A stretch of DNA of 50,196 nt from Lawsonibacter sp. (GCA_022791995.1 JAAWAD010000044.1:1-50196), one strand, 5' to 3'. Numbered from the stretch's first letter, positions 1-8,069 are shown. Made by a program: numbers and translations. Notes: a model not told the origin generated them from the letters alone.

Positions 1-119
1 AGGGGAGAAAGGGCGGCATTGTGGTATTGGTTGTAATGTATTCAGCTATGGTTTGCACCTCCTGTCAGTGGCTTCTGTTACGCAATTAAAGCGGCTTTTC
101 CGGGGGTAAAGGATAAATG

Positions 120-142
120 TACCGCCTACCCGTTGAGGGCGG
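120..142 (-). terminator. Hairpin beside mobile-element remnant
   Basis: ACCGCC and GGGCGGT pair around a ten-base loop just downstream (minus strand) of the cysteine-rich remnant. There is no strong T-run, so it may be a structural piece of a decayed mobile element rather than an active terminator. Confidence 0.3.
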
Positions 143-158
143 TCTGAAAAGCCTTGAT

Positions 159-283
159 TTACGGGGGTTTGAAAGTTCCTAAATGCGTAGAAAGGCGGTA
201 TCTTTTCCGCTGCCTGTCGGCTTCTTTCCGGCGGCGCACTCTTGCGGCGCAGTCCGGGCAGTATTTCCCCCGGTTTGACTACT
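159..283 (-). pseudogene. C-terminal tail of a cysteine-rich mobile-element protein
   Basis: In a minus frame different from the neighbouring flavodoxin fragment, the sequence reads KYCPDCAARVRRRKEADRQ and continues as a basic tail to a stop at 159-161. A CxxC pair followed by an Arg/Lys-rich stretch resembles the end of small cysteine-rich proteins I associate with Clostridia integrative elements; that is family memory, not a search result. Only about 35 residues remain. They abut the truncated flavodoxin, so the two were probably joined by a deletion or insertion. Function is unknown. The fragment supports a mobile origin for the first 5.4 kb. Confidence 0.4.
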
Positions 284-284
284 G

Positions 285-559
285 TAAAGCTCTTGAAAAT
301 CGTCCTGTATCACACAGCGTCTAGCTTTTTTACAAAGTCCCAAACTATTTCCACAGGCTCTACAATGTTCTAAGTGAAACAGGTTTAAAAGTATTTCCTT
401 GACCTCATTTCTACTTTTTGAAATCCCCTGTATAATCTGACTTTTGGCAGTTGCCGTCAAGCCGCTTTTGTTAGGGCTTGACCATATTACTAAAATTTTC
501 CGTTCAGCATACTCATGTATTCCTCTGAACCAACAATAAACTCTTGCACCTCCTTTCAC
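285..559 (-). pseudogene. Truncated flavodoxin-family NAD(P)H-dependent oxidoreductase
   Basis: The minus frame reads KILVIWSSPNKSGLTATAK, the usual N-terminal FMN phosphate-binding start of NADPH-dependent FMN reductases, and further on CRACGNS..CKKARRCVIQDDF, matching the cysteine region of iron-sulfur flavoproteins. After about 90 residues the family match ends and the frame runs into unrelated sequence. The 5' end is damaged too: a well-placed ATG behind AGAGGAA at about 520 is out of frame with the body. The intact family is about 180-200 residues, so roughly the C-terminal half is missing and the protein is very unlikely to function. Confidence 0.6.
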
Positions 560-724
560 TCGTTTTAGACAGAACTTCTCGGAGTTTTAGCCGCATAACC
601 GTGATAGACGATGCGCTAACTGCCACAATGATAACTGCTATTGTCAACCGCTCTTTCCGTTGCATATTCTGGTAACAGAATCAGTTGGATCAGGCAGCTG
701 ATTAAGTGGATAAGGAGGGTTTTA

Positions 725-1246
725 ATGAATCAATTTTCATTCTGCAGCAACTCGAAACTTCATCTTCTCTCTGTTCTGCGCAGCAGGCCGACCGCAGTGG
801 CAAGAATGGCAGGCAGTGAAAGCTGCCCTGATATACTAGGGGTAGTGCGATTTTACCAAATAAATGAGGGTGTGATTGTTTGGGCTGAGGTCAACGGCCT
901 GCCTTTGCCTGAACGCCCCTGCCAGGAAAGGGTTTTTGGGTTTCACATCCATAAAGGAACTGACTGCAAAGGCAATATGGATGATCCCTTTGCCGACGCC
1001 ATGTCCCACTACGATCTGAGCGGCTGTGAGCATCCGTACCACGCCGGCGACCTACCGCCGTTATTTGGAAACAATGGATTTGCACTCTCAATCTTTTTGA
1101 CGGATCGCTTTTCTGTCAAGGAAGTAATTGGAAGAACGGTCATTATCCACGATCATCCAGACGATTTTGCCACGCAGCCGTCTGGAAATTCCGGTACGAA
1201 GATTGCCTGTGGAGTGATATGCAGCGCAACTGGTACTTGCCGATAA
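725..1246 (+). CDS. sodC: Cu/Zn superoxide dismutase family protein
   Basis: A 173-residue protein of the SodC fold, which dismutates superoxide to oxygen and hydrogen peroxide. Ligand motifs are in the right order: GFHIHKG (first two copper histidines), a histidine in AMSHYD, histidines and aspartate in EHPYHAGDLP (zinc site) and VIIHDHPDDF late in the chain. The start at 725 is chosen because AAGGAGGG lies six bases upstream; the longer frame from 641 lacks a site. No signal peptide is evident, so a cytoplasmic location is likely, as in other clostridial members. It is the only apparently intact gene among the decayed genes of the first 5 kb. Confidence 0.85.
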   Translation: MNQFSFCSNSKLHLLSVLRSRPTAVARMAGSESCPDILGVVRFYQINEGVIVWAEVNGLPLPERPCQERVFGFHIHKGTDCKGNMDDPFADAMSHYDLSGCEHPYHAGDLPPLFGNNGFALSIFLTDRFSVKEVIGRTVIIHDHPDDFATQPSGNSGTKIACGVICSATGTCR

Positions 1247-1341
1247 GCGTTGATGGATTCATATTCAACCCATTAAACACAAATACTGAAGATACAAAAC
1301 CAAACACATCCGCGGCCTCTCAGGCCAGAAAAGGAGCACCA

Positions 1342-1586
1342 ATGAGCAACCGCCTGAGCATGGCCCATGAATCCTTTGAGGACGAGGTGGCCCATGTGTG
1401 GCAGGAGGACCGGGCGGGGCTGGTTAAAACGCAGAAGAACGCTGGCGTCTTGGCGGCAAAGGTCCCGTTTACTAAAGACACCCCATTCCAAAGCAAGGGG
1501 CGCAGTACAACCTGTGCTGGGACGGGGCCTGCGCCAAACCCGTGGACATGCTCTCGAAGCTAGAAGCTTTCTGGAGACCAATCTGA
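1342..1586 (+). pseudogene. Frameshifted hypothetical protein
   Basis: The frame opens after a GGAGC site with MSNRLSMAHESFEDEVAHVW and looks protein-like for about 45 residues. It then degrades, while a different plus frame reads YNLCWDGACAKPVDMLSKLE to a TGA at 1584-1586 just before a terminator. Both halves read like one globular protein of about 80 residues split by at least one frameshift near 1450-1510. I do not recognise the family. The terminator directly behind it suggests a real gene once ended here. Confidence 0.4.
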
Positions 1587-1592
1587 TGGAAA

Positions 1593-1634
1593 GGAAAACT
1601 CCGCCCGAATTAAGGGTGGAGTTTTCCTGTTTTT
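1593..1634 (+). terminator. Rho-independent terminator
   Basis: GGAAAACTCC(GCCC) pairs with (GGGT)GGAGTTTTCC around a short A/T loop and is followed by TGTTTTT. It lies directly after the stop of the frameshifted hypothetical gene. Confidence 0.75.
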
Positions 1635-1690
1635 ATCCGAAGTGTCAAGTTTTGAGCCGAAAAAGCAGTATAGACGTCTATTTCTTCCTT

Positions 1691-1813
1691 ATATCTGGTA
1701 CTTCCTCATCTTCTTCCGGCAGTACACAGACCATGAAGAATCCAGACGGCAGTACCACCACCATCGTTATCAAAAAACAGGCTGGTACTGTTACCAAGAC
1801 TGCTGAGGTAGTG
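1691..1813 (+). pseudogene. Remnant of a Ser/Thr-rich surface-protein repeat
   Basis: The plus frame reads GTSSSSSGSTQTMKNPDGS and continues with TTTIVIKKQAGTVTKTAEVV. This is the NPDGSTTT-type linker and repeat seen in many clostridial S-layer-homology and cell-surface proteins. No start, signal peptide or flanking domain is present; the frame joins unrelated sequence on both sides. It is a fragment of about 40 residues with no likely function, one of several unrelated gene pieces here. Confidence 0.45.
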
Positions 1814-1832
1814 TTGTTTTGCCGCCACCTAT

Positions 1833-2253
1833 TTATTCTCGGTAATTCTCTCTGACAAAGGGATCATTGATATCTTTTGAGCAAAGAATTTCATATTTGC
1901 GAGGATGTCTATAAGCATTCCCATGAACCTCCTTTCGGCGATAGTTTCGAATCATATCCAGATCAAAAACCGCAATCCATATTCCTTCTGATTCATCTGC
2001 CTCCAAAATACAAGTATCCCTGGAACCTGAAAGCACAGGAAGATATGCGACACCATCAAAAGCGTTAGAGTGTCCGTTGCAGTCTGGAACGCTTTTGGGA
2101 TAATTACAGTTTGCTATTCCAAGCATATTTTCATATGCCCTTACCCGAAGCTGAGACACACGATTTATTTCCAGTGGGCAGACATTTGGCACAAGGTATG
2201 ATCTCAGCGCCTTTTAGCATAAGAATCCTTGCACTTTGTGGTAGGAACACGAA
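1833..2253 (-). pseudogene. Frameshifted C-terminal part of a nitrilase-family amidohydrolase
   Basis: The minus frame contains EINRVSQLRVRAYENMLGIA, then CNYP, then GIWIAVFDLDMIRNYR, which match the C-terminal half of carbon-nitrogen hydrolases (C-N amide or nitrile cleavage). Just upstream ARILMLKGAEII continues the same protein in another frame. One extra C near 2198 (CATACCTTG where CATACTTG would keep frame) explains the shift. Upstream of about 2253 the nitrilase ends abruptly at an oppositely oriented aminotransferase fragment. The Glu-Lys-Cys triad region upstream is mostly absent, so it is non-functional. Confidence 0.65.
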
Positions 2254-2272
2254 AGCGAATTGGGAGAAATTT

Positions 2273-2488
2273 TTCCTCTGGGTCACCCTGCCAGATGGGA
2301 TCGACACAATGGCACTGCTTCCAAAGGTATTGGAACGTAAGGTGGCGTTTGTCCTTGGCGGTCCCTTCTATGTCAGTTCGAGCGACAACGGCACTATGCG
2401 TCTCAATTATACCAATACAGACCCGGAGACAATTAATAAAGGCATTCGCCGGTTGGGAGAATTGCTGAAAGAGGATTATTGCCAATAA
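2273..2488 (+). pseudogene. Inverted 3' end of a PLP aminotransferase gene
   Basis: The plus frame reads FLWVTLPDGIDTMALLPKVL and later GGPFYV...TMRLNYTN...ETINKGIRRLGELLKE to a stop at 2488. This is the C-terminal small domain of class I/II PLP aminotransferases of the 2-aminoadipate/MocR-like type, including the NxTN/LNYTN region near the carboxylate-binding Arg (MRLN). The rest of what appears to be the same gene lies on the opposite strand at 2671-3467 and stops exactly where this piece begins (KPKGGIF then LWVTLP). The two halves share a TTTTC microhomology at the breakpoint. Confidence 0.65.
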
Positions 2489-2670
2489 CTCAGTCGAAAA
2501 CAGGTTCAGAGAACGAAGTAGAGGTGTCCAGCGATGCTCAGTTTGGTAGCGTCCAGGCTGCGCAGGAAGTTGGTGCAGATGGTTTCCACCTGCTTGTGGT
2601 CAAAGGATATCTTCGGAGCCGTCAGACGCTTTTTTACACAGTGTAGTCCAACAGAAAAAGATCTGAAATT

Positions 2671-3467
2671 GAAAATCCCGCCTTTAGGTTTGGTGTATTG
2701 GATGTTATCCGGGAAGTATTGGGCGATTACATCCATCATAGCTTGGGCCTGTTTTTGATACAGTTCTCGAATTTTGGCAATGTGTTCCTCGAAGCTGTTG
2801 TTTGTAAGATAGTCCCAAATCAAATATTGGGAAAAAATATTGGTATGCAGATCGCTGGATTCTTTCGCCATCGTAAAATAGCGCAAAAGTTCAGTGTTCT
2901 CGGAGATCATAAAGCCAGTCCGCATTCTCGGTGTGACGGTTTTGGAGAAACTGCCCAGAAGTACGCTGTTGGCCAGCCGGCCTGCGCCGATATAGGACAG
3001 CGGCTCGCCCTCAAAGCGCAGTTCTCCATAGGGATCGTCCTCAATCAGGACCACGTCCTGATCTTTCAGTAGTTCATAAATCTGCACCCGGTTTTCTCTG
3101 GAGTAAGTCAAGCCAGTGGGATTCTGGAAGTTTGGGATCAGGTAGAGAAATTTAATGGGATCAGCCGCATGATCCAGTACATCCTTCAATTGAGCAACAT
3201 CCAGGCCTTCCCCGGTCAGTGCAATGGAATAAAAATTAGGCTGGTGGATGGAGAACACCTGGATAGCCGCCAGATAAGTGGGCTTCTCCACAATGACACC
3301 GTCTCCAGCATCCAAAAGGCCAAGTCCAGCGCCTGCTGGGAGCCAGTGGTAATCACCACGTTGTCCCCCGGCAAAGGAGATGATCTCCGGATCGGAAGCC
3401 GCTTTAAGATGCTGCGGATCACAGAGGGAGAGGTGGCTTGAATACCGTTAGAAAGCAGATGTTCCAT
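2671..3467 (-). pseudogene. Broken PLP-dependent aminotransferase (5' and central part)
   Basis: Starts with ATG at 3467 behind TTGGAGGAACG. It reads MEHLLSNGIQATSPSVIRSI, then in a second frame LKAASDPEIISFAGG, then jumps to DNVVITTGSQQALDLAF (about 70 residues lost) and after another frameshift GDGVIVEKPTYLAA. The central fold is intact: IPNFQNPTGLTYS, LIEDDPYGELRF and SFSKTVTPRMRTGF, whose lysine binds PLP. At 2671 the family sequence stops; the C-terminal piece is found inverted at 2273-2488. About 180 bases between the halves encode nothing I recognise. At least two frameshifts, one deletion and one inversion mean it cannot make a functional enzyme. Confidence 0.75.
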
Positions 3468-3493
3468 AATCGTTCCTCCAAATTATGTTGTCG

Positions 3494-3568
3494 TATATCA
3501 AAGTATAAATCTCTGCATTTTAGCGGTCAAATATCAAATTTTTATCGCTTTTATATCAACTTGATATA
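3494..3568. promoter_or_regulatory. Likely operator: palindrome and half-sites upstream of the aminotransferase
   Basis: TATATCAA C TTGATATA at 3552-3568 is a perfect 17-bp palindrome. The half-site ATATCAA recurs near 3495 and 3530. All lie in the AT-rich 5' region of the broken aminotransferase. The repeated half-site suggests a transcription factor site, perhaps of a MocR-type regulator, now orphaned. Confidence 0.4.
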
Positions 3569-3711
3569 GCGGCATAATTTACAGTCTCACCAAAGCGTGG
3601 TAAAGGAATAACCAGAATAAAAAACAGCCAGGGGATCAAATGATTTTCTGTGTATTTTTCCCAAAAAAGATAAGAATTTCCCCTTTCGCCTCCAGCTTCT
3701 GTGTCAGGGAA

Positions 3712-4147
3712 CTGGGCCAAGGAGACAACCGCGCGGTAAAGACGGGCTTTTTCTCTGGGGTCAAGATCAACATGTGCTTCAACCTGGTGATCAGCAGCAG
3801 TATCTTTTTCTTTGCTCTAAGGGTAATCAATCTAACTGTTTTTGACAGAGATTAGCACGGATACCTTGCATGGAGGCGTGACCTATCTGCGGTATATGTC
3901 CCTGTTTTATATTGCGGTCAGTTTCACACAAATGCTGCAAGCCCTTTTTCGGGGATTGGGAAAATTGTGGGTCACAATCATCAACACGATTTTACAGATC
4001 TCTCTCCGTGTCGGCTTTATTTATTTGTTTATTGGACGCCTTGGAATTGCGGCGGTCTGTTGGGGAACCTTGATTGGGTGGCTGGGTATGGTAATTTACG
4101 GCGGCTTTCACGCCATCCGGTATTTTAACAAAGAAGCCTCGATTTGA
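3712..4147 (+). pseudogene. C-terminal fragment of a MATE-family efflux transporter
   Basis: The fragment begins around GQGDNRAVKTGFFSGVKIN, typical of the loop and helix after the conserved AQN segment of MATE cation/drug antiporters. It shifts frame near 3840 (TVFD to STDTLHGG) and continues through YLRYMSLFYIAVSFTQMLQA and three further hydrophobic helices to a stop at 4147. The intact family has about 450 residues and 12 helices; only about five remain. The 5' half is absent. Confidence 0.65.
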
Positions 4148-4371
4148 ACTATCTTGTTCTGCCGTGCAAGCTTGCAGGGAATGCAGGGGGCAACCACCCC
4201 TATCACAAGGGCCCCGAGGATGCCTATATCTGTCTGGCCGCGAAGCTGGCCACTGTGGAAACTATGATTTGATTTCTCTCTTTCTTCTTTCTCCCTTTGC
4301 AGACGGGCAGTTCCAACGGACTACCCGCCTGCGCATATAGGAAACTCATTGACACAAGCATGGAGGTTGTA

Positions 4372-4572
4372 ATGAAAAAAAAGCAGAAACCGCTTCTTCT
4401 GTTGGGCATATTAGCGGCGTTGATTGTTCTTTTATTAATCATTTATTTTGCAGCACGATCTGATACCATATAGAGCAGCAAAACGATTACGGTGGAAGTG
4501 ATTCATCAAGGCGCCAGTTCCAAGTCATTCACATACCAATCAACTGCCGAATATTTGGGTGATGGTCCATGA
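4372..4572 (+). pseudogene. DUF4430-type anchored protein with an in-frame stop
   Basis: Starts behind GGAGGTTGT with MKKKQKPLLLLGILAALIVL, a membrane anchor, then meets an in-frame TAG at 4471. The same frame continues with SKTITVEVIHQGASSKSFTY and AEYLGDGP to a TGA at 4570-4572, the opening of DUF4430 domains that often accompany ECF vitamin transporters. The intact protein is about 130-150 residues, so the C-terminal half is lost as well. Its end overlaps the start of the ECF S-component as ATGA, which shows an original operon. Confidence 0.6.
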
Positions 4573-4795
4573 AGCTTCAAACAAAAGAGCTTGTTCTATT
4601 CGGGATATTGGGCAGTATGACGTTCGGAGCCAAGGTAGTAATAATGGGGCTTCCGATGGATTAATGTTTGCGGTAAATTGGTGGATCAGCGGTATCCCCT
4701 ACGACTTGCTGCATTGTGCTGGAAATTTTACAATAGCTCTGGTATTATTTGTACCAGTAAGACAGCTTCTGGAGCGATTAAGAGCGCAATATTGA
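4569..4795 (+). pseudogene. ECF transporter S-component with an internal deletion
   Basis: ATG at 4569 overlaps the DUF4430 stop. The frame reads MKLQTKELVLFGILGSMTFG then AKVVIMGLPMD and stops. In the next frame NWWISGIPYDLLHCAGNFT then IALVLFVPVRQLLERLRAQY follows to the stop at 4795. The first part is helix 1 and the second the last two helices of an energy-coupling-factor substrate-binding membrane protein of the type found beside DUF4430 proteins. About 90 residues between them are deleted, so it cannot transport. The vitamin substrate cannot be assigned. Confidence 0.6.
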
Positions 4796-4809
4796 AAGTG
4801 AGGGTATAT

Positions 4810-5138
4810 ATGAAATTTGCTGCGAAGAATCCGGATTATTTCCCTGTTTCCCATTGTGGCAACGGGGACGAGAGGACATTGTATTTGAGCTTATGCGGCT
4901 TAACTATAAATGTCTGATTAAAAGTGTCAAGCTAACCGCTTTGCCCAAAGGCATCTTGGGGATGTTTATCAACGAGGCATCTGTTTCGATTATGAAGTCG
5001 AGGGGCATTGATATTTGCAGGGAAAATGGGGAATACCATACACTTGCAGTAGATGGACCGATTTTCCAGACACCCCTGCACTATGTGATAGGGGATATTA
5101 TTGAATTAGGAGAACATGCGGTTATAGATATTCAATAG
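4810..5138 (+). pseudogene. C-terminal part of a Dph6-like ATP pyrophosphatase
   Basis: From about 4838 the frame reads FPLWQRGREDIVFELMRLNY, then KCLIKSVKLTALPKGILGMF, then ENGEYHTLAVDGPIF to a stop at 5138. PLW...RE and ENGEYHT..VDGP are hallmarks of the diphthine-ammonia ligase (Dph6/DUF71) family of ATP pyrophosphatases. The N-terminal PP-loop SGGKDS is missing; a short MKFAAK start in another frame at 4810 may be its beginning, joined by a deletion. It follows the decayed DUF4430-ECF pair at close spacing, consistent with one lost operon. Confidence 0.6.
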
Positions 5139-5262
5139 CAGTCTCAAGAAAATAGAAGTGCCTTTTCCTTCAAAATACTATGTATTTTGTCCTCCATTTG
5201 AAATAGTGGCTTTAGTCGGTACTCGATCCTATAACCTGCTCGGCAGACGGCAATAACAATAA

Positions 5263-5442
5263 AATTTGTATATCACTGGCGTTAAATTCCCAAATATTAC
5301 TCCGGCCTTGATTCAGAGTTTTTACAATGTCAAGTTAGATGCGGGGCTGCCCCCCAACACAGTGCGTAAGTACCAGGCGAATATCCACAAGTGCTTCAAC
5401 TATGCCGTCCTACTGGGTATCATCATCAGAAATCCTTTTTGA
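5263..5442 (+). pseudogene. Tyrosine integrase fragment beside the tRNA cluster
   Basis: The plus frame reads NITPALIQSFYNVKLDAGLP then PNTVRKYQANIHKCFNYAVL and LGIIIRNPF before a stop at 5440-5442. This is the SAM-like core-binding domain that precedes the catalytic domain in phage and ICE tyrosine recombinases. No catalytic domain follows. It lies 50 bases from the end of the tRNA cluster, a preferred integration site for such elements, and so marks the probable edge of a decayed integrated element covering 1-5.4 kb. Confidence 0.65.
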
Positions 5443-5454
5443 TAGAAAAGCAAA

Positions 5455-5494
5455 AGAAGAAGTCCCGAAACCTGACGATTTCGGGACTTCTTCT
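5455..5494 (-). terminator. Terminator of the tRNA transcript
   Basis: AGAAGAAGTCCCGAAA pairs perfectly with TTTCGGGACTTCTTCT around an eight-base loop. In the minus direction it follows the tRNA-Val 3' end and is followed by TTTGCTTTTC. Confidence 0.8.
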
Positions 5495-5569
5495 GGTGGA
5501 GACAACAGAACTCGAATCTGTGACCTCTCGCGTGTGAGGCGAGCGCTCTACCGGCTGAGCTATGCCTCC
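5494..5569 (-). tRNA. tRNA-Val(CAC)
   Basis: A 76-base cloverleaf on the minus strand with encoded CCA. The anticodon stem CTCGC/GCGAG encloses CTCACAC, giving anticodon CAC. The acceptor GGAGGCA pairs with TGTCTCC with one G-U, and the T loop reads TTCGAGT. The terminator touches its 3' end. Confidence 0.92.
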
Positions 5570-5591
5570 ATAACAGGGACGGCAAAAGTGG

Positions 5592-5666
5592 TGGTGACCC
5601 GGACGGGACTCGAACCCGTGTTGCCGCCGTGAAAGGGCGGAGTCTTAACCGCTTGACCACCGGGCC
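5592..5666 (-). tRNA. tRNA-Glu(TTC)
   Basis: A 75-base cloverleaf with encoded CCA. The anticodon stem CCGCC/GGCGG encloses CTTTCAC, giving anticodon TTC. The acceptor GGCCCGG pairs with CCGGGTC with one G-U. Confidence 0.92.
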
Positions 5667-5713
5667 GTCAAAGGATATAGAAAAAATTGGTCATAGAGCC
5701 CAAATTTTAACAC

Positions 5714-5790
5714 TGGTAGCGGCAACTGGATTTGAACCAGTGACACCGCGGGTATGAACCGCGTGCTCTAGCCAACTGAGCTATGCCGCC
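5714..5790 (-). tRNA. tRNA-Met(CAT), elongator type
   Basis: A 77-base cloverleaf with encoded CCA and acceptor GGCGGCA. The anticodon stem CGCGG/CCGCG encloses TTCATAC, giving anticodon CAT. The overall sequence resembles the elongator tRNA-Met of Firmicutes and lacks the three-GC anticodon stem of initiator tRNA. A tRNA-Ile2 precursor (modified C34) cannot be fully excluded. Confidence 0.9.
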
Positions 5791-5918
5791 GTAGGGTGCC
5801 CTCATATTCCGCAAGGGCAAGTGATAGTATATCCGATTTCTCTCCATTTGTCAACAAAGAATTTAAAAAAATTGACATACAAAATCCATCGAAACGCAGG
5901 GGAAATTTGGATAGTTTT

Positions 5919-6566
5919 TCATATCCGCAGACAGCGATGGATTTGCTTCTGCTGGCCCAGAATCAAAATGGAGTTGTCCGTCCGCAGTGTGGTCTCCGGC
6001 GTGACACACATGTCCAGTTTTCCTGATTGGCGAATACCCAGAACATTGATACCATATTTTTTCCGAAGATCCAACTGGAGAATGGTTTTTCCGTGCCATT
6101 CCAGAGGGATAGACAGTTCAAAGATCGAGTAATCCTCATCCAGCTCAATGTAGTCCAGGATGTGCTCTGAGGTGCAGCGGATGGCGGTCCAGGCTGCCAG
6201 CTGCTTTTCCGGGTAGACCACCTCGTCCGCACCGCAGCGCAGAAGGAACTTTTCCTGGACCCCGCGGGAGGCCCGGGCAATCACCTTTTTGGCGCCCAGC
6301 TCCTTCAGCAGGTCGGCGGTTTCCAGGGAATTTTGAAAGTTGTCTCCAATGGCGACGATGCAGGCGTCGAAGTTTCGTATCCCCAGAGAGGATAGAAAAT
6401 CCCGGCTGGTGCTGTCGCCGATCTGGGCGTTGGTCACATAGGGGAGAACGGCATCCACCCGCTCTTCGTCGCTGTCCACAGCCATCACCTGATGGCCCAA
6501 ATCATAGAGCTTCCGGGCTACATGCTGGCCGAAGCGCCCCAGTCCAATCAGCAAAACAGATTTCAT
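5919..6566 (-). CDS. ktrA: KtrA/TrkA potassium uptake regulatory subunit
   Basis: A 215-residue cytoplasmic gating ring protein for the KtrB potassium channel. It begins MKSVLLIGLGRFGQHVARKL, the GxGxxG nucleotide-binding start of RCK_N, then AVDSDEERVD, IGDSTS and ACIVAIGDNFQNS. A C-terminal RCK_C (TrkA_C) domain fills roughly residues 135-215 (ELSIPLEWHGKTILQLDLRK). Length matches KtrA at about 220. The start at 6566 is preferred over upstream ATGs because GAGGTG sits just ahead. It lies 41 bases after ktrB, so the two are probably one operon. Binding of ATP/ADP, and possibly c-di-AMP at RCK_C as in the family, would gate uptake. Confidence 0.92.
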   Translation of the reverse strand: MKSVLLIGLGRFGQHVARKLYDLGHQVMAVDSDEERVDAVLPYVTNAQIGDSTSRDFLSSLGIRNFDACIVAIGDNFQNSLETADLLKELGAKKVIARASRGVQEKFLLRCGADEVVYPEKQLAAWTAIRCTSEHILDYIELDEDYSIFELSIPLEWHGKTILQLDLRKKYGINVLGIRQSGKLDMCVTPETTLRTDNSILILGQQKQIHRCLRI

Positions 6567-6607
6567 ATTACAGCACCTCATAGGTTTTGTTTCGGGAAAA
6601 GGAAAAC

Positions 6608-7936
6608 TCACCCAACCATCAGCTTCTCCCTGGGCAGTCGGGCGGGGCTCCCTCTGTTGTCGGACAGGGCGGCAAAGACCAGGGTCAGCGCCCCCACCCG
6701 GCCGGAGTACATCAGGAAGACCAGGATACAGCGGGACAGCAGGCCTACCTGGGTGGTGATACCCAAGGTGAGGCCGGCCGTTCCAACGGCGGAGGCACTC
6801 TCAAACAGACAGGTAAGGAGCGGAAGTCCCTCAATCCGGCTGATGAAAAAACCGCCAAGGAAGAACAGGGCCAGGTACAGGGTGAGAATTGCCATCGCGC
6901 TGCGCACTGTGTCCTCGTCAATGCGTCTGCCAAAGAAGTGGGTATCCTCCTGGCGGCGAAAGACGGCCAGGGCAGTGGACAGCATCACCGCCAGGGTCGT
7001 CACCTTCATCCCTCCTGCAGTGGACCCAGGGGCTCCACCGGTGAGCATCAGAAGCATCATAACCCCCTGGCCCCCTTCGCTCATCCGGTTCAAATCCAAG
7101 GTATTGAAGCCAGCGGTTCGGGCCGTCACCGACTGGAACAGGGAGACCCAGAATCGCTCTCCCAGAGGGAGGTCGGAAAACTCGAAGCAGAAGAAATACA
7201 GGGCAGGCAGTGCAACCAGCAGGCAAGTGGTCACAAGGATGACCTTGGTCTGCATCCGGCAGCGCCGCAGCTTCAGACGGTTGGACTTCAGATCGTCCCA
7301 AGTCATAAAGCCCAGGCCGCCCACCACAATCAGAGCCATAATCACCGGATTGACCAACGGATGGGCCGAGAAGGCGGTGAGGGAGGAGAAAGGGGTTTTT
7401 ACGCCCATCAGGTCAAAGCCTGCGTTGCAGAAGGCGGATACTGCGTGGAACAAGCTGTACCACAGCCCCCTGCCCAGACCGAGGGCCGGGCAGAATACAA
7501 AGGCCAGCGTAACGGTTCCCAGCAGCTCCAGCAGGGCGGTGGCGGCGAGAATAAAGCCGGTGAGCTTGACAATACCGCCAATCTTTGGGGCGGCAATAGC
7601 CTCCTGCATCGTGCCCCGCTGCCACAGCGAGATTCTTTGTCCGGCTGCCGCTGCGATCACCACGGCAAAGGTAATCACGCCCATGCCGCCGATTTGGATC
7701 AGCAGCAGGATGATGCTCTGACCAAAGAGGCTCCAGTAGAGGGCGGTGTCCTGAATCACCAGACCGGTGACGCATACCGCTGAGGTAGCGGTGAACAGCG
7801 CGTCGGAAAAGGGGGCGCCTTGGCCGTCTTGGGTGGAAATTGGCAGCATCAGCAGCAGGCTCCCCAGCAAAATGACGGCGGCAAAGCCCAGGAGAATCAC
7901 TTGGGAAGAAGAGAAGTTCCAGTGTTGTTTTCTCAT
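6608..7936 (-). CDS. ktrB: KtrB/TrkH potassium channel subunit
   Basis: A 442-residue integral membrane protein of the Trk/Ktr/HKT family, importing potassium (probably with sodium) together with KtrA. Four MPM-type repeats are visible with selectivity-filter glycines in ATSAVCVTGLVIQDT, HAVSAFCNAGFDLMG, QSVTARTAGFNTLDL and ESASAVGTAGLTLGI. Long hydrophobic helices lie between them, for example VILLGFAAVILLGSLLLMLP. The ATG at 7936 is chosen because AAAGGACC precedes it; the longer frame lacks a site. It is the first gene of ktrBA, behind a promoter at 8070-8097. Confidence 0.92.
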   Translation of the reverse strand: MRKQHWNFSSSQVILLGFAAVILLGSLLLMLPISTQDGQGAPFSDALFTATSAVCVTGLVIQDTALYWSLFGQSIILLLIQIGGMGVITFAVVIAAAAGQRISLWQRGTMQEAIAAPKIGGIVKLTGFILAATALLELLGTVTLAFVFCPALGLGRGLWYSLFHAVSAFCNAGFDLMGVKTPFSSLTAFSAHPLVNPVIMALIVVGGLGFMTWDDLKSNRLKLRRCRMQTKVILVTTCLLVALPALYFFCFEFSDLPLGERFWVSLFQSVTARTAGFNTLDLNRMSEGGQGVMMLLMLTGGAPGSTAGGMKVTTLAVMLSTALAVFRRQEDTHFFGRRIDEDTVRSAMAILTLYLALFFLGGFFISRIEGLPLLTCLFESASAVGTAGLTLGITTQVGLLSRCILVFLMYSGRVGALTLVFAALSDNRGSPARLPREKLMVG

Positions 7937-8069
7937 GACGGCGGTCCTTTGACAGTTCAATGGATTCTGCGGCACTCACACAAATGGCTGCCACGGCTTC
8001 TGCCCTCTTCCGGGGACGGAAGTGAAAAGAGCTAAAATTGCAGCGGTTCGTATGCTGGAATGCTGCTAT

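Noticed and set aside
5400-5660. Minus-strand open frame across the tRNA genes
   Set aside because: It overlaps two clear tRNA genes with encoded CCA and a terminator, so it is not a protein gene.
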